Shown: positions 7,849-15,772 of the stretch, one piece after another | How positions within the stretch are numbered: the stretch's first letter is position 1 | Layout of the letters: each line of letters begins with the position of its first letter | Assembly: GCF_009746625.1 (NCBI RefSeq) | Contig: NZ_VWXL01000052.1 | Coordinates: 186,001-250,000, forward strand | Source of the DNA: Caproicibacter fermentans | GTDB lineage: Bacteria > Bacillota > Clostridia > Oscillospirales > Acutalibacteraceae | Direction of reading: 5' to 3' | Length of the DNA: 64,000 nt | The notes under the pieces: model-generated | Database searches by the model: none | Told to the model about the DNA's origin: nothing | Seen by the model: the letters and a program-made list of their open reading frames with translations, nothing else | Position numbers and translations under genes: made by a program

Positions 7849-9203
7849 CGTACCGCTCCCGTTCTTTCAATCCGATGAACGGATTTTTTCTCAGGATAGC
7901 ATTCCGGCGATGCCGCCGCAAGAGGAGACACCTTAAAACAGCGACGGGCGGGCGGCTCCTTCAGGTAGGCGCGCAGCTTTGCCCAGATCCGCTGCATTTC
8001 AAGGAACTGCGCGTAATGCTTTTCGACGTTTTTCCGGTAGCTGTTCAGCTCGGATGATATTTTCATAAAGCTGTTGTTTTGAAAATAGGCGCAGATTTTG
8101 GGTAGCGTGCGGGAAAGCTTTTCCTGCGTTTCGCGCATGATCTGATCGTATTGGTCCCTTTGCGTGATATAAACGAAAAGCGGCTTGTAACGCACCCAGC
8201 CCAGACAGGCGGCGTAAAATCTGGAGACAACCGGTTCCGAATCGGCCTCAATGCGCTTCAATTTGTTCGGCAGAACCCCGTCCATCAGGTGCTGATAAGT
8301 GGAGAATCCGTCGTGGAACGCGTAGCACGGGACTCGCAGGACTTTCCGGTCGCTCAGACAGGTGCTTAAAAACGTATCCTCGCCCCGGGCCCCGGGCGGA
8401 TTGTAAAAGGGGAAAACGCGCTCCGGCCTTGTCAGATTGAGACAGAGGTTGGCGCCGGTGATAAATTTGGCGCGGTTGATTTCCGGAACCTCTTCCACGG
8501 TGCGGTTCACCAGAACCGACGGATCGGCATAGGTGACGCCGCCGTTGTTCATGACGGCGCGGAGGCTATCCCAGTTCAAAACATCGTTGCTGATCGCTTC
8601 GATGAAAACTCGGAAGTCGCTTTCCGTCAGGATTTTGTTGAACCGGATGTACGGAATGGGGGAGATGTATCCGCAGTGGTATCCGTTGGTGATGTCGGCC
8701 CGGCGGATGTAATCCAGGTGCGTGGTTAAAACCGCCTGACCGCCCCAGACGGCGCTCTTGTGCGTATTGGTAACGGCGAAGGGATATTCGTCGTCGTCCA
8801 GAAAGACGAGGTAATCGATTCCGGATTTGACCGCCTTATAAAGAATGGCGTTTCTCTTTGCGGCATAGCCGCTGCCGAAAAACAGGTCCGCCTCCTTTTG
8901 ACTGAGGACGTTCTGCTCCACAAGGGCGGCGATTTCCTTACGCAGGGCGCCGCGGCCGATAAAATGGGCCTCGTCGATCAGGTTTAAAAGATCCTTATGG
9001 ATGCCGGTGAAATGAATCGGCTTCGCGTTCGAATATTTCAGGTCGTACGCCACCAAAAGATTCAGACTGACGTCCTCGTTTTCCGTCAGGCCGTACTCCT
9101 TCCAGTTGTAGACATAGGTTTTCAAAACCTTCTGAAAGCTTTTCCGTCCAGTCGCAAATCCGATTCCTACTTTGATTTTTTTGTCGTTTTTCACGGCTTG
9201 CAT
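7845..9203 (-). CDS. GT-A fold glycosyltransferase-like protein
   Basis: A 452-aa soluble protein. A GT2-like nucleotide-sugar core is indicated by GFATGRKSFQKVLKTYVYNW at the start, AKRNAILYKAVKSGIDYLVFLDDDEYPF (the DDD metal-binding motif), and later FITGANLCLNLTRP and GARGEDTFLSTCL, where a GED-type acid would be the catalytic base. The C-terminal 130 residues are helical and look like an extra domain. It probably transfers a sugar to a surface polymer, which fits the GtrA gene nearby, but no acceptor can be read from sequence. GGAGGAAAGGAG precedes the start. Confidence 0.7.
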   Translation of the reverse strand: MQAVKNDKKIKVGIGFATGRKSFQKVLKTYVYNWKEYGLTENEDVSLNLLVAYDLKYSNAKPIHFTGIHKDLLNLIDEAHFIGRGALRKEIAALVEQNVLSQKEADLFFGSGYAAKRNAILYKAVKSGIDYLVFLDDDEYPFAVTNTHKSAVWGGQAVLTTHLDYIRRADITNGYHCGYISPIPYIRFNKILTESDFRVFIEAISNDVLNWDSLRAVMNNGGVTYADPSVLVNRTVEEVPEINRAKFITGANLCLNLTRPERVFPFYNPPGARGEDTFLSTCLSDRKVLRVPCYAFHDGFSTYQHLMDGVLPNKLKRIEADSEPVVSRFYAACLGWVRYKPLFVYITQRDQYDQIMRETQEKLSRTLPKICAYFQNNSFMKISSELNSYRKNVEKHYAQFLEMQRIWAKLRAYLKEPPARRCFKVSPLAAASPECYPEKKSVHRIERTGAVR

Positions 9204-9295
9204 CTCCTTTCCTCCGATGTGTCATTAAAAATCAGCCAATGAATGAAGAGAGGCCGCGGTTTCAGCCGCGCCCGATGGAATGTGGAGCGGGCCTA

Positions 9296-9328
9296 TCTAA
9301 AACCGGCGCGCCCGATGCACGGGCGCGC
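9296..9328 (-). terminator. Rho-independent terminator
   Basis: GCGCGCCCG (9306-9314) pairs with CGGGCGCGC (9320-9328), followed on the minus strand by GGTTTTAG. It still closes the degraded betaine-transporter locus. Confidence 0.75.
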
Positions 9329-9342
9329 TGGCTGGGAGTGAA

Positions 9343-9677
9343 TTATGTAATCAGGCCTTTTTCTTTCAGAAAGTCTGTTGCAACCGTTTCGATTTCCCAG
9401 CCGTCCTGATCCACTTTCTTGTTCAACTCCTGCATGGTGTCTTCGTCGATCTTCCCGCCGAGCTTGTTCAGGACCTCCCTTAGCTCCGGGTATTTCCATC
9501 AGCTCCAGCGCGCGGCCGCGGCTTTTCTCCCCGCGGCCACTTTAAAAGCCTTGGCACGGCCTCGATGTTTTCCATGACCGTCACGTTCGGGAACAGCCCG
9601 ATCTGCTGGATGACGTAGCCGATCTTGCGGCGCAGCTCGACGGGGTTCATGGCGGAAAGATCCTTTCCCAGGGGCGT
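9343..9677 (-). pseudogene. Collapsed glycine-betaine ABC transporter (ATPase piece plus binding-protein tail)
   Basis: Two fragments can be read on the minus strand. Nearest dapB is an ATPase piece, LSAMNPVELRRKIGYVIQQ followed by IGLFPNVTVMENIEAVPRLLKW, the Q-loop region of OpuCA/ProV-type proteins. After a garbled junction comes WKYPELREVLNKLGGKIDE...MQELNKKVDQDG...VATDFLKEKGLIT ending in TAA, the C-terminus of a betaine-binding protein. Everything between, including the rest of the ATPase, the permease and most of the binding protein, is gone, so at least one deletion occurred. No start codon or ribosome site remains. An intact BusR-like regulator lies 11 kb away. Confidence 0.8.
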
Positions 9678-10505
9678 TTACACCAAGGCGAAGCGGCGCG
9701 GCGGGTTGTCTGAGCTTTGGTTCAGGTAATCCATTAAGATTCCGTCCAGATTCATGGCGTCCTTCATTTCAAAGATGCCGGTTTTGTCCTGAATGAACTC
9801 CGCGGCGAACAAAGCGCCTTCCGCGAACGCGTTCCGCGAAAAGCTCTGGTGAGAAATTTCGATCATATCATTTTCACCGACCAGCATGACCTTATGGCAG
9901 CCCACGATGCCGCCGGCCCGCACGGAGGAAACGGGCACATCGTGCCGTTCCCCGACCGGCAGGGATTCCCGCAGCCGGTCGGCAAGTTTGGAAGCGGTCC
10001 CCGACGGAATATCCACCTTGCGCTTGTGGTGCATCTCGATGATCTCGACGTCGTAGCCGGTTAAAATCCGGGAGGCGAGTTCGGTCAGCAGCATCATGGT
10101 GCTGACCCCGCGGGTGATGTTCGGCGCGTAAATCAGCCCCGCGCCGAACCGGTCGGCGAGCGCGTACAGCTCCGCCTCCTCCGCCTTGGAAAAACCCGTG
10201 GTGCCCATCACGACTCGCACATTCAGCGAAAAAAAGGTTTCCGCGTTTTTCAGAGCGGCAGCCGCATTGGAGAAATCCAAAATCAGATCCGGCCTGGTAT
10301 TAAAAATACAGGACTCAATCCGGTCGGACGGATAAACGGGAACCCCGGCGGCGCGGCAGCCGATGATCTCGCCCAGGTCCCGGCCGGCCTTCGTGCTGGT
10401 CGGGCTGCAAATGCCGGACACAAGATCCACGCGGTCACAGGCTAGCAGATATTTTGCGATCTGGCTTCCGGCACGCCCCAGTCCGGAGATACATACCTTC
10501 ATCAT
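9678..10505 (-). CDS. dapB: 4-hydroxy-tetrahydrodipicolinate reductase
   Basis: Reduces the dihydrodipicolinate precursor on the diaminopimelate/lysine pathway, in the cytoplasm. The N-terminal nucleotide-binding loop reads ISGLGRAGSQIAKYL (6-20), the GTTGF loop is at 101-105, and the DapB catalytic signature EMHHKRKVDIPSGTA is at 157-171. The C-terminus keeps SVRAGGIVGCH. At 275 aa it is slightly longer than usual. The start has AAAGGAGC upstream. A strong sigma-A promoter with a palindrome over the start site lies 170 bases upstream. No other dap gene is adjacent. Confidence 0.88.
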   Translation of the reverse strand: MMKVCISGLGRAGSQIAKYLLACDRVDLVSGICSPTSTKAGRDLGEIIGCRAAGVPVYPSDRIESCIFNTRPDLILDFSNAAAALKNAETFFSLNVRVVMGTTGFSKAEEAELYALADRFGAGLIYAPNITRGVSTMMLLTELASRILTGYDVEIIEMHHKRKVDIPSGTASKLADRLRESLPVGERHDVPVSSVRAGGIVGCHKVMLVGENDMIEISHQSFSRNAFAEGALFAAEFIQDKTGIFEMKDAMNLDGILMDYLNQSSDNPPRRFALV

Positions 10506-10654
10506 TCGGATACGCTCCTTTCAAAATGCGACACATTTTTTATAAGTTGCAGGTTGGTGGTGAAAGCGCAATCGGCTGTTTTCATCACTTCAAAGGATAG
10601 GAGGACAGACCGCTGCGGCTGATTTACAGGAATTTACAGGCAACTTTTTAAAAA

Positions 10655-10703
10655 GTAATAAGTTGTTGCTTATTATTATACAGAAAATCTTTGCCGTTGT
10701 CAA
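10655..10703 (-). promoter_or_regulatory. Sigma-A promoter and palindrome of dapB
   Basis: On the minus strand TTGACA (10698-10703), a 17-bp spacer and TATAAT (10675-10680) make a perfect consensus promoter. Immediately downstream AATAAG-CAACAA-CTTATT forms a dyad that could be an operator. The leader to dapB is about 165 bases long with no riboswitch that I recognise. Confidence 0.8.
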
Positions 10704-10813
10704 TTTAAATTTTTTCCCTGTGTAACAGAAAAGAAAGATAACGGCTTGTCCGCGGTGAACACTACGTCAAAAAGGGAAAATCCTGAAATGAGGCGAACAG
10801 CCGGACAGGCAGA

Positions 10814-10972
10814 TCAACAGAAATACAAACCCAGAACAAAAGACGGCATGCCGACGACTCTTAATACGAGTACAATCGCGACCGTCAGGCTGACGACCGC
10901 CGCGATCAGGCAGATCGGGGTCAGAAAGCTGTATTTTCTCAGAAATTCCGTAATGCAGTTTTTATGTTCCAT
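10814..10972 (-). CDS. 52-aa single-pass membrane peptide
   Basis: A short open frame beginning MEHKNCITEF, followed by a hydrophobic helix (about residues 17-40, CLIAAVVSLTVAIVLVLRVV) and ending in LGLYFC. GGGAGAGAAC lies upstream of the ATG. It is the first gene downstream of one of the four ECF-type promoters (11129-11154), which is the main reason to believe it is real. It could be an immunity-like or accessory membrane peptide of the exported-protein locus, but this is inference from context. Confidence 0.45.
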   Translation of the reverse strand: MEHKNCITEFLRKYSFLTPICLIAAVVSLTVAIVLVLRVVGMPSFVLGLYFC

Positions 10973-11128
10973 ATTCGCGTTCTCTCCCAAAGATCATCAT
11001 TTATCCGGAATCTTTTCCGCGGAAAAGACCGTATCTCTGTCGCCGTCGTTCGTAAAACCAAGGTCGGAGTCTGAAAATAAGGAGGTGCGACGCGGGCGCA
11101 GGCTTTTTAAGTTACCCTCTGCCTATAT

Positions 11129-11154
11129 AACACCGGAGAAGCCGTTTTGTTACA
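11129..11154 (-). promoter_or_regulatory. ECF-type promoter 1
   Basis: On the minus strand TGTAAC (11149-11154), 13 bases, then CGGTGTT (11129-11135). The spacer AAAACGGCTTCTC is shared with the copies at 14936 and 18814. It points towards the 52-aa membrane peptide gene. Confidence 0.65.
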
Positions 11155-11170
11155 CTTTTTATGAAAATTT

Positions 11171-11752
11171 TTACGCGGCCAAACTTTTTGAGCGGGGGAC
11201 AGCAGTTGGTGATTGTTCACTGGGAGTGTGATAGGTATAGACGATGTCTTTCGTGTAATCGCAGGATTGTGCTCCAATGTAATACCAAAGCCGCAGCCCG
11301 TCCGTACTGACGACAGTGGCGGCATGGGTTGCAACGGTTACGCTGAAAATGGAGTCGTCGTACAGAATGCCCCAATAAAGAAACCCTGCTTTTCCACGGC
11401 CCAAAGCGCCACCCAGCATGTCGCCCGTGGAATTGATACTTTCCTCTTTGCTCTTCGAAATGTCACCTATATTCCCAAGCAGTTGATACCCCAGCAGGTC
11501 TTTTTGCAAAACAGCGCATCGAATTACTGTTGGATCTTCAAACGAATGATAAAAAACAACCGCTTTATTTCCCTTCATCACTTCAGCAATTTCTGAGTCC
11601 GATGAAGAGTTTTCTCTATTAAAGTGCCGCTCCACCCATTGCATCGGCGTGACATCGGCTTGCCGGACCGCCCAGCCCGCCATGCACAGGATTAGAGCTG
11701 CCAAAATTATTATAATTATGCAATGCACTTTTCCAATAGATCGAATTTTCAT
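11171..11752 (-). CDS. Membrane-anchored extracytoplasmic protein
   Basis: A 193-aa protein with one N-terminal membrane helix (about residues 10-30, CIIIIILAALILCMAGWAV). The remainder is outside the cell and beta-rich, with EVMKGNKAVVFYHSFEDPTVIRCAVLQK and SIFSVTVATHAATVVS. I do not recognise the family. It follows an exported-protein gene after a 14-bp perfect hairpin, with TTGGAG before the ATG, and is probably the last gene of that transcript. An accessory or immunity role at the cell surface is possible but not shown. Confidence 0.55.
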   Translation of the reverse strand: MKIRSIGKVHCIIIIILAALILCMAGWAVRQADVTPMQWVERHFNRENSSSDSEIAEVMKGNKAVVFYHSFEDPTVIRCAVLQKDLLGYQLLGNIGDISKSKEESINSTGDMLGGALGRGKAGFLYWGILYDDSIFSVTVATHAATVVSTDGLRLWYYIGAQSCDYTKDIVYTYHTPSEQSPTAVPRSKSLAA

Positions 11753-11769
11753 ATTGAATCTCCAATATC

Positions 11770-11802
11770 ACAGCGTAATCCTCGCAATGAGGATTACGCT
11801 GT
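11770..11802 (-). promoter_or_regulatory. Perfect intercistronic hairpin without T-run
   Basis: ACAGCGTAATCCTC pairs perfectly with GAGGATTACGCTGT across a 5-base loop. On the transcript it falls between the stop of the exported-protein gene and the ribosome site of the next gene. Similar hairpins lie at 13977-14002 and 18180-18209. Confidence 0.6.
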
Positions 11803-11813
11803 TCAAACGTATT

Positions 11814-12713
11814 TTAATATGGCCTTGATGATATCCTAGTAATAAGACTCCATTGCTTTGATGTACCTGAGAGCGAAAAACCGACTCCACTTGTCGATAT
11901 GTTAATACTACCTGTTTCTTCTTGATAGGTGTGAATATATTTACAAACAAAACTTGTTGTATTTCCTCCACCAGTTAGTTTGTTTTTAAACATAGTCAAA
12001 CCGGCACCAATAGATTTTGTATAACTGCGATCACCATAATATTCAGGACCTTCTAAGAATCCCCATACATGGCCTTTATTAGGCTGTGAATCAGCAGAAT
12101 AGGTATCTCTTTTGTTCCCAGAATCATCAACAGCAGTAATACTTTCTAAATTGTAATCGTAGTTGCCGCCCCAAACAAATCCTAGAAAATCATCGCCGGC
12201 AGCTGGCGTGTTTTTGCCAGTCGTTAAATCTGGCCATGTCCACGTTGCAGTACAGCTTGGCTGATATTCAATTGCATAATCAGTGTCCCAATTGCGGTAT
12301 AGTTCAAAAAAAAGATGAAGTCTTCCTTTTGAATCCGAGTCGCTTGGTTCAATAACATCATTTGTGGATATGTCGTTAAACTTATCTTTCCCAATTTGGT
12401 TAACTTCACTTTTAGAAAGCAGTTTACTGCTCGTGCAGATTTTTTTGCCATTAACGGTATCATACTTTTCTTCGACGTAGACAGTAGCGTTTACAGTTCC
12501 AACTAGGACCTTTGAGGAATTCGAACCATTCAGAATGTTTTTAGCTGGAGAAAATGACTGTTCAATATAGGCGTTAGGATATTCTTCGGAATATATGTTG
12601 ACATTGAATTTTTCGGTGTCATTATTGGAACTCTCCGCCGCGAACGCGGGCACGCACACCATCATGGACAGGGCGAAAACCAGAACCAGACGAATGCTTT
12701 TAATGTTTTTTAC
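11814..12713 (-). pseudogene. Exported beta-rich protein gene with lost start codon
   Basis: The reading frame encodes a signal peptide (IRLVLVFALSMMVCVPAFA) and a 270-residue exported domain rich in Thr, Ser and aromatic residues. That domain includes NWDTDYAIEYQPSCTATWTW, FVWGGNYDYN and a C-terminal GFSLSGTSKQWSLI. The signal peptide is almost identical to that of the gene at 14750. The expected first codon is GTA at 12711-12713, no ribosome site precedes it, and the terminator of the upstream gene abuts it. The first in-frame ATG (12665) would leave only MMVCVPAFA, too short to direct export. I therefore call it a likely pseudogene. The mature-domain family is unknown. Confidence 0.6.
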
Positions 12714-12721
12714 AAATGTAT

Positions 12722-12758
12722 AAAAAGGCTTCAGCGCCAGAAAAGATTTCCGACGCTG
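12722..12758 (-). terminator. Rho-independent terminator
   Basis: On the minus strand a 12-bp stem CAGCGTCGGAAA/TTTCTGGCGCTG with a 3-base loop is followed by AAGCCTTTTTATA. It ends the transcript of the 92-aa membrane protein gene. Confidence 0.85.
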
Positions 12759-12809
12759 AAAACCTCGAAGGAGTAACTGGAAAAACCATATCCCTTTCTA
12801 TCCGTGTGG

Positions 12810-13088
12810 TTATTTGTCTTTTGGGCTTGTGTGTTCGATAATTTTGTAAATGATTTCACATCCAAGACGGAGCATAACTGGAATTATGAACAGATAGAGA
12901 TAGCGTTCGACTTGTTGAAACCGGAGAATCCAAAAAACATTCTCCGCCGGACAAGGGACCATCGATAAGTGGATTCTGTCTAAAATAAAGTTAGCCAAAA
13001 ATAGCAGCCAGGTAACAAACGACCACCAGAACAGATTTTGAACGAGGGACCGATTGCTGAATGTACCAAAATGAAACCACTTTTTCAT
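12810..13088 (-). CDS. Small membrane protein, two helices
   Basis: A 92-aa protein with hydrophobic segments at about residues 18-37 and 62-83 and a basic cytoplasmic tail. I chose the ATG at 13088, which follows AAGGAGTGACTCT. An upstream in-frame ATG adds six residues without a ribosome site. It starts 31 bases after the stop of the 279-aa anchored protein and ends at a strong terminator, so the two make a short operon. Unrecognised. Small membrane proteins in such loci often give self-protection, but nothing in the sequence proves that. Confidence 0.55.
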   Translation of the reverse strand: MKKWFHFGTFSNRSLVQNLFWWSFVTWLLFLANFILDRIHLSMVPCPAENVFWILRFQQVERYLYLFIIPVMLRLGCEIIYKIIEHTSPKDK

Positions 13089-13119
13089 AGAGTCACTCCT
13101 TATCAAAGATAATTCAACC

Positions 13120-13959
13120 TCATATTTCTTCTGTGAACGTATGCAAATTTTCCTTTAAGTTAAGTTCATCCATTAATTCCCGCATACCCTCAACCGTATT
13201 ATAGTTTTTCAACTCTTCTGAACTCATTTCAGTTTCCGAAGCATCCTGATGAATTTGTGCCGAAGAAACTTCCACCGTATATTTGTTGTCTTCCGTATTG
13301 AAACGATACCCATAGCAATAATGATCCAAGCCGGGAAGTCCGTTCAAAATGGTATACTCTGCGAAGCGTCCGGTTTGTTTTAACTGCTCATCGGTACAAG
13401 GAGCGGGTGTCTTATTAGAATCCGTAATCGTAATTGTAAGCAGGTTTTCCCCTTTTACATATCGAATTGCCGCATATCCCGCATGAGAAAAGGAGATATC
13501 TCTTTGAAAGACTTTTCCCGGATTTTCGTTTGGGTCTTCGACGGATTGATAAATCGGGTTAAGAGTATTCATACCAACAATAAAATCATGAAATTGATAG
13601 CCTTTAAACGTTTTTGGGATCGTCCACTTCGGATAATATTGATGAATTTCGTCTAAGTCCGTCAGGGGAGCAGCTCCGGTTACTTCGCATAAATCTCCAT
13701 CTTCTGTAAACAGATACCCCTCGTCGTAGGATAAATTTTTTGTTTTTAAGATTTGCTCTGCCTTGCCGGTCAATTTGGAAACGGGCAGATCTGTTACTCC
13801 TAAAGGCTGTGTTTTGGATGCTGAGCCGGTTCCGAGAGAAAAACTGTTTGTATTAGAACACCCTGTTGGAGATGCAGAGAACTTGGTGAATCCCACAAAA
13901 GCCGCCAAGAACAAGATCAATAGACCTGCCATAAACGCTAGAAACTTTTTTTTCATCAT
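13120..13959 (-). CDS. Membrane-anchored extracytoplasmic protein
   Basis: A 279-aa protein with one N-terminal membrane helix (residues 7-26, LAFMAGLLILFLAAFVGFTK). C34 follows the helix but there is no proper lipobox, so it is more likely a membrane anchor than a lipoprotein. The outside domain has YDEGYLFTEDGDLCEVTG, FHDFIVGMNTLNPIY and ENLLTITITDSNKTP and ends acidic. The layout resembles DUF-type domains seen in anti-sigma proteins of this group, but I cannot name it. AGGGGTAGCA precedes two tandem ATGs. A hairpin sits at the leader. Confidence 0.5.
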   Translation of the reverse strand: MMKKKFLAFMAGLLILFLAAFVGFTKFSASPTGCSNTNSFSLGTGSASKTQPLGVTDLPVSKLTGKAEQILKTKNLSYDEGYLFTEDGDLCEVTGAAPLTDLDEIHQYYPKWTIPKTFKGYQFHDFIVGMNTLNPIYQSVEDPNENPGKVFQRDISFSHAGYAAIRYVKGENLLTITITDSNKTPAPCTDEQLKQTGRFAEYTILNGLPGLDHYCYGYRFNTEDNKYTVEVSSAQIHQDASETEMSSEELKNYNTVEGMRELMDELNLKENLHTFTEEI

Positions 13960-13976
13960 TGCTACCCCTATCTAGA

Positions 13977-14002
13977 GGAGCAAGCTTCAAAAAGCTTGCT
14001 CC
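13977..14002 (-). promoter_or_regulatory. Perfect intercistronic hairpin without T-run
   Basis: GGAGCAAGCTT (13977-13987) pairs with AAGCTTGCTCC (13992-14002) over a 4-base loop. It lies between the frameshifted exported-protein gene and the 279-aa protein gene, a few bases from the latter's ribosome site. No T-run follows, so it could be a processing or attenuation element rather than a full terminator. Confidence 0.55.
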
Positions 14003-14016
14003 TTACGTTAAAATTC

Positions 14017-14750
14017 TTACTTAAAAGACGCTTTCACGGATTTTTTCGATTTATTCATAATTCTCATGTCACCTGCGGTAGGAATTGTGATATCTTTCAC
14101 AATATTTACACCGCTTTTATCTTGAAAAGCAATTAAATACTCATTACCGTCAGTAAAAATAACAGGCTTGCTTGAACCTAATCCAATGACTAAATCTTTG
14201 TAATAATAATTAATTAATTGTGATGGAATGTTTGTATCCGAAATGTTGATTTGATAAAATTTGTTTGCATCATAACCAAAACTTTTAATGATGCTATTTC
14301 CTAATCGGTTTATATAAGAATTTACTTTGGTGGCTTTCAAGGCATTTGTAAGGGTAGTTGACACATTGCTTAAATGGCCGTTAAGTAAACAATAATCCTG
14401 ATAAGCATCATTAGGTCCATAATTTACATAACCATAGAATTCATATTCATAGTAGCCTTCTTCAGCGGATACATAATCATGCACATATGCGTCATTTGTA
14501 GCAATTGGCCTTGTTCCAATATTTCAGACCCATTTAAAAATCCACGGATCCTAGCAAATGCTTCTGTAGCACTACTTTTTTTAACACCTCCTGTAAAATT
14601 AATTCTTCCGCTGGATTTACTAATTCCAACACTGTAAGCAATATTATCATTTCTATTAACAATAGTATCCGCGAACGCGGGTACGCACACCATCATGGAC
14701 ATTGCGAAAACCAGAACCAGGCTGACTGCTTTTTTCCAAGTCTTTAACAT
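14017..14750 (-). pseudogene. Exported protein gene, frameshifted
   Basis: The 5' part encodes a clear signal peptide (MLKTWKKAVSLVLVFAMS then MMVCVPAFA) and about 50 residues of mature protein ending near GFLNGS. Around 14500-14530 the sensible reading passes to another frame, NIGTRPIATNDAYVHDYVS, which continues for 155 residues to 14017 (GSSKPVIFTDGNEYLIAFQDK). Neither half alone looks complete. A one-base indel, real or from assembly, would explain this. The gene is driven by the second ECF-type promoter through a duplicated leader. The mature protein is unrecognised. Confidence 0.65.
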
Positions 14751-14754
14751 TTTA

Positions 14755-15012
14755 CAGTTCCTCCTTTTTATTTTGGCCTATGGACGTACAAAAAGGTTCG
14801 CTGCCAGGGGAACAGAGTTCCCCCTCTGAACGGCCCATCGGCGTCATCCTCTTCCTAAAACAAATTTATTTCGGATGCTGCGCAGCATGGAAATCAATGG
14901 AATGAAAGCCTGTAAATTTTTTTTTCTACTTACATAACACCTGAGAAGCCGTTTTGTTACACTTTTTTTGAATATTTTTAAAGGCTTTTTAGAAACTTTC
15001 AAAAAGAGTGCT
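14755..15012 (-). repeat. Duplicated leader module, copy A
   Basis: About 258 bases upstream of the frameshifted exported-protein gene match 18632-18888 upstream of another exported-protein gene. The shared blocks are the TTCCTCCTTTTTATTTTGGC ribosome-site end, CCTATGGACGTAC, CATCGG.GTCATCCTCTT, the ECF promoter, and TTTTTAGAAACTTTCAAAAA beyond it. The signal-peptide codons differ after the start, so the leader rather than the gene is conserved. Confidence 0.75.
14936..14961 (-). promoter_or_regulatory. ECF-type promoter 2
   Basis: Minus strand TGTAAC (14956-14961), 13 bases, AGGTGTT (14936-14942). It lies about 190 bases upstream of the frameshifted exported-protein gene, inside the duplicated leader. 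Confidence 0.7.
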
Positions 15013-15028
15013 TCTGAGGGCGAACGAT

Positions 15029-15061
15029 AAAAAGCATGCCCGGCGGCTCAACCGCCGCCGG
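15029..15061 (-). terminator. Rho-independent terminator of the ABC operon
   Basis: CCGGCGGC/GCCGCCGG stem (15040-15061) followed on the minus strand by GCATGCTTTTTATC. It closes the exporter operon 28 bases after the ATPase stop. Confidence 0.8.
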
Positions 15062-15088
15062 CACCCCTCTTCGCGGGTCAAACCCTCT

Positions 15089-15772
15089 TTACCCTTCTCC
15101 ATTCGGAGAATCCCGGATGATTTTCCCGTCCTGAATTATAATTTTTCGGTTGCAGCAGCCGGCTACGGTATCGTCATGTGTGACGACTATAACCGTTAAC
15201 CCCTGACGGTTCAGTTTGCTAAACAACTCCATAATCTGTTTGGAGGTTCCGGTATCCAGCGCCCCGGTGGGCTCGTCCGCCAAAAGAATGGAGGGATTGC
15301 CTGCGATTGCACGGGCAATCGCGACCCGCTGCCGCTGGCCGCCGGACAACTGACTGGCCGTTTTATTTTCCTGTTCTGCTAACCCGACGGTTTTCAAAGC
15401 ATTCCGTGCCTTTTGCTTCATCTCTTTCAGCGGCGTTGTATTAAAAAACATCGGGAGCATTGCGTTAAACAATACCGATTTGTGGTTGATCAGAGAAAAA
15501 TCCTGTAGAACAAAACCTAATTTTTGATTCCTTAGCTTCGCAAGTTTGCCGTCTTTTAAATTTTTAACATTTACATCATCTAAAAAATATTCACCTTTCT
15601 CGAAATCATCCAGACATCCAAGGATATGTAATAATGTGGATTTTCCAGCGCCGGATTTTCCTTGGACGGCGACAAAGCTCCCGTCCGGAATATCCAGATT
15701 CACATCCGCAAGCGCTTGAAATTTATTTTCCCCGGTTCCATAAGATTTGAATAAATGGGATACTCGAATCAT
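15089..15772 (-). CDS. MacB/LolD-type ABC transporter ATPase
   Basis: A 227-aa cytoplasmic ATPase that powers the two FtsX-type permeases encoded just upstream. Walker A is GKSGAGKST (38-46), the Q-loop lies in LGFVLQDFSLI, the signature is LSGGQRQRVAIARAI, and Walker B is ILLADEPTGALD, followed by the H-loop THDD. Family members drive mechanotransmission or export of peptides. The exporters of lactococcin-972-type bacteriocin loci have ATPases of this class. The start overlaps the preceding permease stop by four bases, so the genes are coupled. Confidence 0.93.
   Translation of the reverse strand: MIRVSHLFKSYGTGENKFQALADVNLDIPDGSFVAVQGKSGAGKSTLLHILGCLDDFEKGEYFLDDVNVKNLKDGKLAKLRNQKLGFVLQDFSLINHKSVLFNAMLPMFFNTTPLKEMKQKARNALKTVGLAEQENKTASQLSGGQRQRVAIARAIAGNPSILLADEPTGALDTGTSKQIMELFSKLNRQGLTVIVVTHDDTVAGCCNRKIIIQDGKIIRDSPNGEG

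Noticed and set aside
9293-9499. 68-codon minus-strand frame in the betaine-transporter relic
   Set aside because: The meaningful binding-protein tail is in a different frame; this one gives basic low-complexity sequence.
12810-13088. Named bacteriocin immunity gene
   Set aside because: Size and membrane helices fit, but no family motif is visible, so the role is left open.
14755-14935. Cyclic di-GMP or other known riboswitch in the duplicated leader
   Set aside because: Conserved blocks are present but do not match any riboswitch consensus I know; left as an unassigned leader.
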